This document shows, piece after piece, positions 60,609-64,000 of a stretch of 64,000 nt of DNA (within the stretch, counting starts at the first letter, position 1; each line of letters opens with the position of its first letter). The stretch lies in NCBI GenBank assembly GCA_965234325.1, contig OZ248407.1, positions 1,302,001 to 1,366,000 of the forward strand. Reading direction: 5' to 3'. The notes below the pieces were generated by a model. It made no database searches. It was not told where the DNA came from and saw only the letters and a list, made by a program, of their open reading frames with translations. The stretch is from Limnohabitans kasalickyi (GTDB lineage Bacteria; Pseudomonadota; Gammaproteobacteria; Burkholderiales; Burkholderiaceae_C). The position numbers were made by a program, and so were the translations under genes.

Positions 60609-62960
60609 TTACTCCACCCGCACCACCGCATTCGGCTTAAAGCCCAAGTCCGCCACTTTGCCCTTCTTGGCGCGTGCGGCTTTGGCGTTGTTCAAGCTGC
60701 GAATTTCTAGGGTTTCTTCGCGCACTTTGCCACCGCGGCCAATTCCTTCGATGCGCACGCTGCGTGTGTACGCAGCCGCGCCGGCCAAGGTGTCTTTGGC
60801 TTCTAGGTCGATCAGCATCAAACCACGACCGCCCTTCTCCATGGCTTTGAGTTCAGACAACTCAAACGTCAAGAAACGGCCGCCCGTGGAGGCACAAGCC
60901 ACATGCGTGGCAGGTGCCACAGGCTGCGCGCCCGAGCCACCGCTGGCAGGAGATGGGCGGCAAACAGTTTCGCCCTCGCCCACGGTGATGAAGGCTTTGC
61001 CGCCTTTGTTGCGCGAAATCATGTGCTCGATGTTGGCCATGAAGCCATAGCCGCCCGAGCTGCTGAGCAAGTACGTCGCGCCTGCAGGGCCAGCCACGTA
61101 GTGCAGCAGTTGGGTGCCCGATTCCAAATCGACCAACGTGGTGACAGGTTGGCCGTCGCCACGCGCGCCGGGCAAGACCGACACGGGCACCGAGTAGATG
61201 CGGCCGTTCGAACCAAACGCGATGAAGGTGTCCACCGTGCGGCACTCAAACGTGCCGTACAAGCCATCGCCCGCCTTGAAGGCGAAGGCGCTGGCTTCGT
61301 GGCCGTGGCCGGTGCGTGCGCGCACCCAGCCTTTTTCAGAGACGACCACGGTCACTGGCTCGTCAATGACCTTGACTTCGGCCACTGCTTTTTTCTCTTC
61401 TTGAATGAGCGTTCGGCGAGGGTCGGCAAAGGTTTTGGCGTCGGCCTCAATTTCTTTGACCATCAAGCGGCGCAGGGCCGATGGGTTGCCCACGATGTCT
61501 TCAAGTTTGGCTTGTTCGTCGCGCAGTTCTTTGAGCTCTTGCTCAATCTTGATGGCTTCCAAACGCGCCAGCTGACGCAGGCGAATTTCTAAGATGTCTT
61601 CGGCTTGGCGTTCGCTCAAACGGAAGCGTTCCATCAGCGCCTGCTTGGGCTCATCGCTCTGACGGATGATGGCAATCACCTCGTCAATGTTGAGCAACAC
61701 CAACTGGCGGCCTTCCAAGATATGGATGCGGTCCAGCACTTTGTTCAAGCGGTATTGCGAGCGTCTTAGAACAGTGGCCGAGCGGAATTCAATCCACTCG
61801 GTCAGCATGTCGCGCAGCGACTTGGGCACAGGGCGACCATCGATACCCACCATGGTGAGGTTGATGGAAGACGAGGTTTCAAGGCTCGTATGCGCCAGCA
61901 AGGTGGTGATGAGTTCTTGTTGCTCAATCGTGCGGGTCTTGGGCTCGAACACCAAACGCACAGCCGCATCTTTGCTGGACTCATCGCGCACCACGTCCAA
62001 CACGGCCAGCACAGTGGCTTTGAGTTGGGTTTGGTCGGCGCTCAGCGCTTTTTTCCCGGTCTTGACCTTGGGGTTGGTCAGCTCTTCAATCTCTTCCAAA
62101 ACGCGTTGGCTGCTCACGCCGGGTGGTAACTCGTTGACCACCAGTTGCCATTGGCCACGGGCCAATTCTTCAATGGTCCAGCGGGCGCGCACTTTGAGTG
62201 AACCACGGCCTGTGCGGTAGGCGTCGGCAATGTCAGACGCGCTGCTGATGATTTGGCCGCCACCGGGGTAATCGGGCGCGGGCAAGATTTGCAGTAACTC
62301 GGCGTCGCTCATCTTGGGGGTCTTGATGAGCGCCACGCACGCATCGGCCACTTCGCGCAGGTTGTGGCTTGGAATTTCAGTGGCCATACCCACCGCAATA
62401 CCGCTGGCGCCGTTGAGCAAGGCAAATGGCAAACGGGCGGGCAGCTGCTTGGGCTCTTCGGTGGAGCCGTCGTAGTTGGGCTGGAAGTCAACAGTTCCTT
62501 CGTCAATCTCGTCCAGCAGCAGCGTGGTGATTTTGGCCAAACGGGCTTCGGTGTATCGCATGGCAGCAGCGCCGTCACCATCGCGTGAGCCGAAGTTGCC
62601 TTGGCCGTCGATCAGTGGGTAGCGTTGGGCGAAGTCTTGCGCCATGCGCACCAGCGCTTCGTAGGCAGCGCTGTCACCGTGGGGGTGATAGCGGCCCAGC
62701 ACGTCACCGACCACGCGGGCGCACTTGACGGGCTTGGCGCCCGTGTTGTTGTTGGGGCCGCTGAAGCCAAGGCCCATGCGAGACATCGAATACAAAATGC
62801 GGCGCTGTACAGGCTTTTGGCCATCGCACACGTCGGGCAAGGCGCGGCCTTTGACCACGCTGAGCGCGTATTCAAGGTAGGCGCGTTGGGCGTAGTGGCC
62901 CAATGCGATGTCGCCGTCGTTGTCGGCGGTTGGGAGTTCGGGGGTGAACAAGTCGGTCAT
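60609..62960 (-). CDS. parC: DNA topoisomerase IV subunit A
   Basis: A 783-residue type II topoisomerase subunit that decatenates chromosomes. The active-site tyrosine is Tyr136 in AAMRYTEARLAKI. The quinolone-resistance region reads HPHGDSAAYEALV, with Ser97 and Glu101 at the positions of E. coli ParC Ser80 and Glu84, the susceptible residues. The C-terminal beta-pinwheel domain is present. It overlaps the parE stop by 4 bases; ParC rather than GyrA is supported by linkage to parE and by length. Confidence 0.94.
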   Translation of the reverse strand: MTDLFTPELPTADNDGDIALGHYAQRAYLEYALSVVKGRALPDVCDGQKPVQRRILYSMSRMGLGFSGPNNNTGAKPVKCARVVGDVLGRYHPHGDSAAYEALVRMAQDFAQRYPLIDGQGNFGSRDGDGAAAMRYTEARLAKITTLLLDEIDEGTVDFQPNYDGSTEEPKQLPARLPFALLNGASGIAVGMATEIPSHNLREVADACVALIKTPKMSDAELLQILPAPDYPGGGQIISSASDIADAYRTGRGSLKVRARWTIEELARGQWQLVVNELPPGVSSQRVLEEIEELTNPKVKTGKKALSADQTQLKATVLAVLDVVRDESSKDAAVRLVFEPKTRTIEQQELITTLLAHTSLETSSSINLTMVGIDGRPVPKSLRDMLTEWIEFRSATVLRRSQYRLNKVLDRIHILEGRQLVLLNIDEVIAIIRQSDEPKQALMERFRLSERQAEDILEIRLRQLARLEAIKIEQELKELRDEQAKLEDIVGNPSALRRLMVKEIEADAKTFADPRRTLIQEEKKAVAEVKVIDEPVTVVVSEKGWVRARTGHGHEASAFAFKAGDGLYGTFECRTVDTFIAFGSNGRIYSVPVSVLPGARGDGQPVTTLVDLESGTQLLHYVAGPAGATYLLSSSGGYGFMANIEHMISRNKGGKAFITVGEGETVCRPSPASGGSGAQPVAPATHVACASTGGRFLTFELSELKAMEKGGRGLMLIDLEAKDTLAGAAAYTRSVRIEGIGRGGKVREETLEIRSLNNAKAARAKKGKVADLGFKPNAVVRVE

Positions 62961-64000
62961 ACGTCAATCTCAATCGAATCGCCATGCAGTTCCATCAGCT
63001 CACGGCGTGCGGCGGCTTCGCCTTTACCCATGAGTTGCGTGATCAAACCTTCGGTGGCGGCAAAGTCCAGCAAGCCCAATTGCACGGGCATGAGGCGACG
63101 GGTGTCGGGGTTGAGGGTGGTGTCCCACAGTTGTTCGGCGCTCATTTCGCCCAAGCCTTTGAAGCGGCTGATGCTCCACTTGCCCTCACTCACGCCGTCT
63201 TTGCGCAGTTTGTCGAGGATGGATGTGAGCTCGCCCTCGTCCAAGGCATACACCTTGGTGGCTGGCTTTTTGCCTCGCGCAGGTGCGTCCACACGGAACA
63301 GCGGTGGACGCGCCACAAACACATGGCCCGCTTCGATGAGCTTGGGAAAGTGGCGGAAGAACAGCGTGAGCAACAGCACTTGGATGTGCGAGCCGTCCAC
63401 GTCCGCATCCGACAAGATGCACACCTTGCCGTAACGCAGGCCGCTCATGTCGGGGCTGTCGTTGGGGCCGTGTGGGTCGACGCCCACGGCCACCGAAATG
63501 TCGTGAATTTCGTTGTTGGCAAACAAGCGGTCGCGCTCGACTTCCCAGGTGTTCAGCACCTTGCCACGCAGCGGCAGGATGGCTTGGTTTTCTTTGTTGC
63601 GGCCCATCTTGGCGCTGCCACCCGCTGAGTCGCCCTCGACCAAAAACACTTCGTTGTGCGCAATGTCTTTGCTTTCGCAATCGGTCAGCTTGCCGGGCAA
63701 CACCGCCACGCCTGAGCCTTTGCGCTTCTCAACTTTTTGGCCAGCTTTCTGGCGCGTTTGTGCGGCTTTGATGGCCAGCTCAGCCAACTTTTTACCGTAC
63801 TCGACGTGCTGGTTAAGCCACAGCTCCATGGTGGGGCGCACATAGCTCGACACCAAGCGCACCGCATCGCGTGAGTTGAGGCGCTCTTTGATTTGGCCTT
63901 GGAACTGCGGGTCCAGCACCTTGGCGCTCAGCACGTAGCTGGCACGGGCAAACACGTCTTCTGGCATGAGCTTGACGCCCTTGGGCAGCAAGGCATGCAG
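62957..64000 (-). CDS. parE: DNA topoisomerase IV subunit B (3' part, cut by window edge)
   Basis: The C-terminal ~347 residues of the ATPase subunit; the N-terminal ATPase part lies beyond the right edge. The TOPRIM motifs are visible: VEGDSAGGSAKMGRN and DADVDGSHIQVLL, followed by SRFKGLGEMSAEQLWDTT. The frame is open to the edge, so the first codons in the window are internal. It is followed directly by parC with a 4-base overlap. Confidence 0.94.
   Translation of the reverse strand: MHALLPKGVKLMPEDVFARASYVLSAKVLDPQFQGQIKERLNSRDAVRLVSSYVRPTMELWLNQHVEYGKKLAELAIKAAQTRQKAGQKVEKRKGSGVAVLPGKLTDCESKDIAHNEVFLVEGDSAGGSAKMGRNKENQAILPLRGKVLNTWEVERDRLFANNEIHDISVAVGVDPHGPNDSPDMSGLRYGKVCILSDADVDGSHIQVLLLTLFFRHFPKLIEAGHVFVARPPLFRVDAPARGKKPATKVYALDEGELTSILDKLRKDGVSEGKWSISRFKGLGEMSAEQLWDTTLNPDTRRLMPVQLGLLDFAATEGLITQLMGKGEAAARRELMELHGDSIEIDV

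Noticed and set aside
1..64000. CRISPR array, tRNA/rRNA genes, prophage or insertion sequence
   Set aside because: No regular spaced repeats, no cloverleaf with CCA-end, and no transposase, integrase or phage structural protein were recognised on either strand.

Overview
The window looks like a chromosomal segment from a Burkholderiales betaproteobacterium, most likely of the family Comamonadaceae. This rests on gene content, not on a marker gene: five Bug/TctC-type solute-binding proteins, CaiB/BaiF CoA-transferases, an aceE-aceF-lpdA operon whose Lpd carries its own lipoyl domain, a phasin, and dense coding with many 4-base stop/start overlaps. No rRNA, tRNA, CRISPR array, integrase or transposase gene was recognised. 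One gene is cut by the window edge (parE at the right); livM at the left is probably complete, but its operon continues to the left.

Layout. 1-2.4 kb: the end of a branched-chain amino-acid ABC transporter operon (livM, livG, livF). 2.4-5.0 kb: an NnrU-like membrane protein and a convergent YhgE/Pip-like membrane protein. 5.2-11.0 kb, minus strand: a two-subunit Tat-exported molybdenum hydroxylase, two Gfo/Idh/MocA oxidoreductases and a Bug protein. 11.2-13.6 kb: an MmgE/PrpD protein coupled to a Bug protein. 13.7-21.8 kb: a divergent acid-catabolism cluster (Bug protein, enoyl-CoA hydratase, CitE-like lyase and CoA ligase to the left; TetR regulator, two hydratase/lyase-like crotonases and an acyl-CoA dehydrogenase to the right). 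Its two promoter regions share an 11-bp palindrome that is the likely TetR operator.

21.8-26.9 kb is the accessory part. It holds an Old Yellow Enzyme gene broken by one amber codon, a HigBA-like toxin-antitoxin pair, a LuxR-type regulator and a Tat-lipoprotein amidase. It is punctuated by three direct copies of one sequence, the 3' end of lpdA plus its terminator hairpin. The intact copy belongs to lpdA at 26.9 kb; the other two are remnants at 21.85 and 23.95 kb. This suggests serial insertion or recombination at the lpdA 3' end.

26.9-51.4 kb is mostly core: the pyruvate dehydrogenase operon, a divergent DctS/DctR-like two-component system, folD, an oligopeptidase, a LysE exporter, an SDR protein, rpiA, pyrD, an NlpC/P60 lipoprotein, an L-2-hydroxyglutarate-oxidase-like flavoprotein, a phasin, a PLD-type nuclease, an MFS exporter, a DEDDh exonuclease, two paralogous small secreted proteins, an amidase, a DCC protein and a small four-cysteine protein. 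51.5-60.6 kb is a second acid-catabolism operon under a divergent LysR regulator: CoA-transferase, MaoC-like hydratase, two Bug proteins, second CoA-transferase, two-subunit acyl-CoA dehydrogenase and enoyl-CoA hydratase. 60.6-64.0 kb holds convergent parC and the 3' part of parE.

The shared theme is uptake of organic acids through Bug-type binding proteins, activation to CoA esters by ligase or CoA-transferase, and beta-oxidation-like degradation, feeding the pyruvate dehydrogenase and carbon-storage (phasin) background. The actual substrates cannot be read from the sequence.
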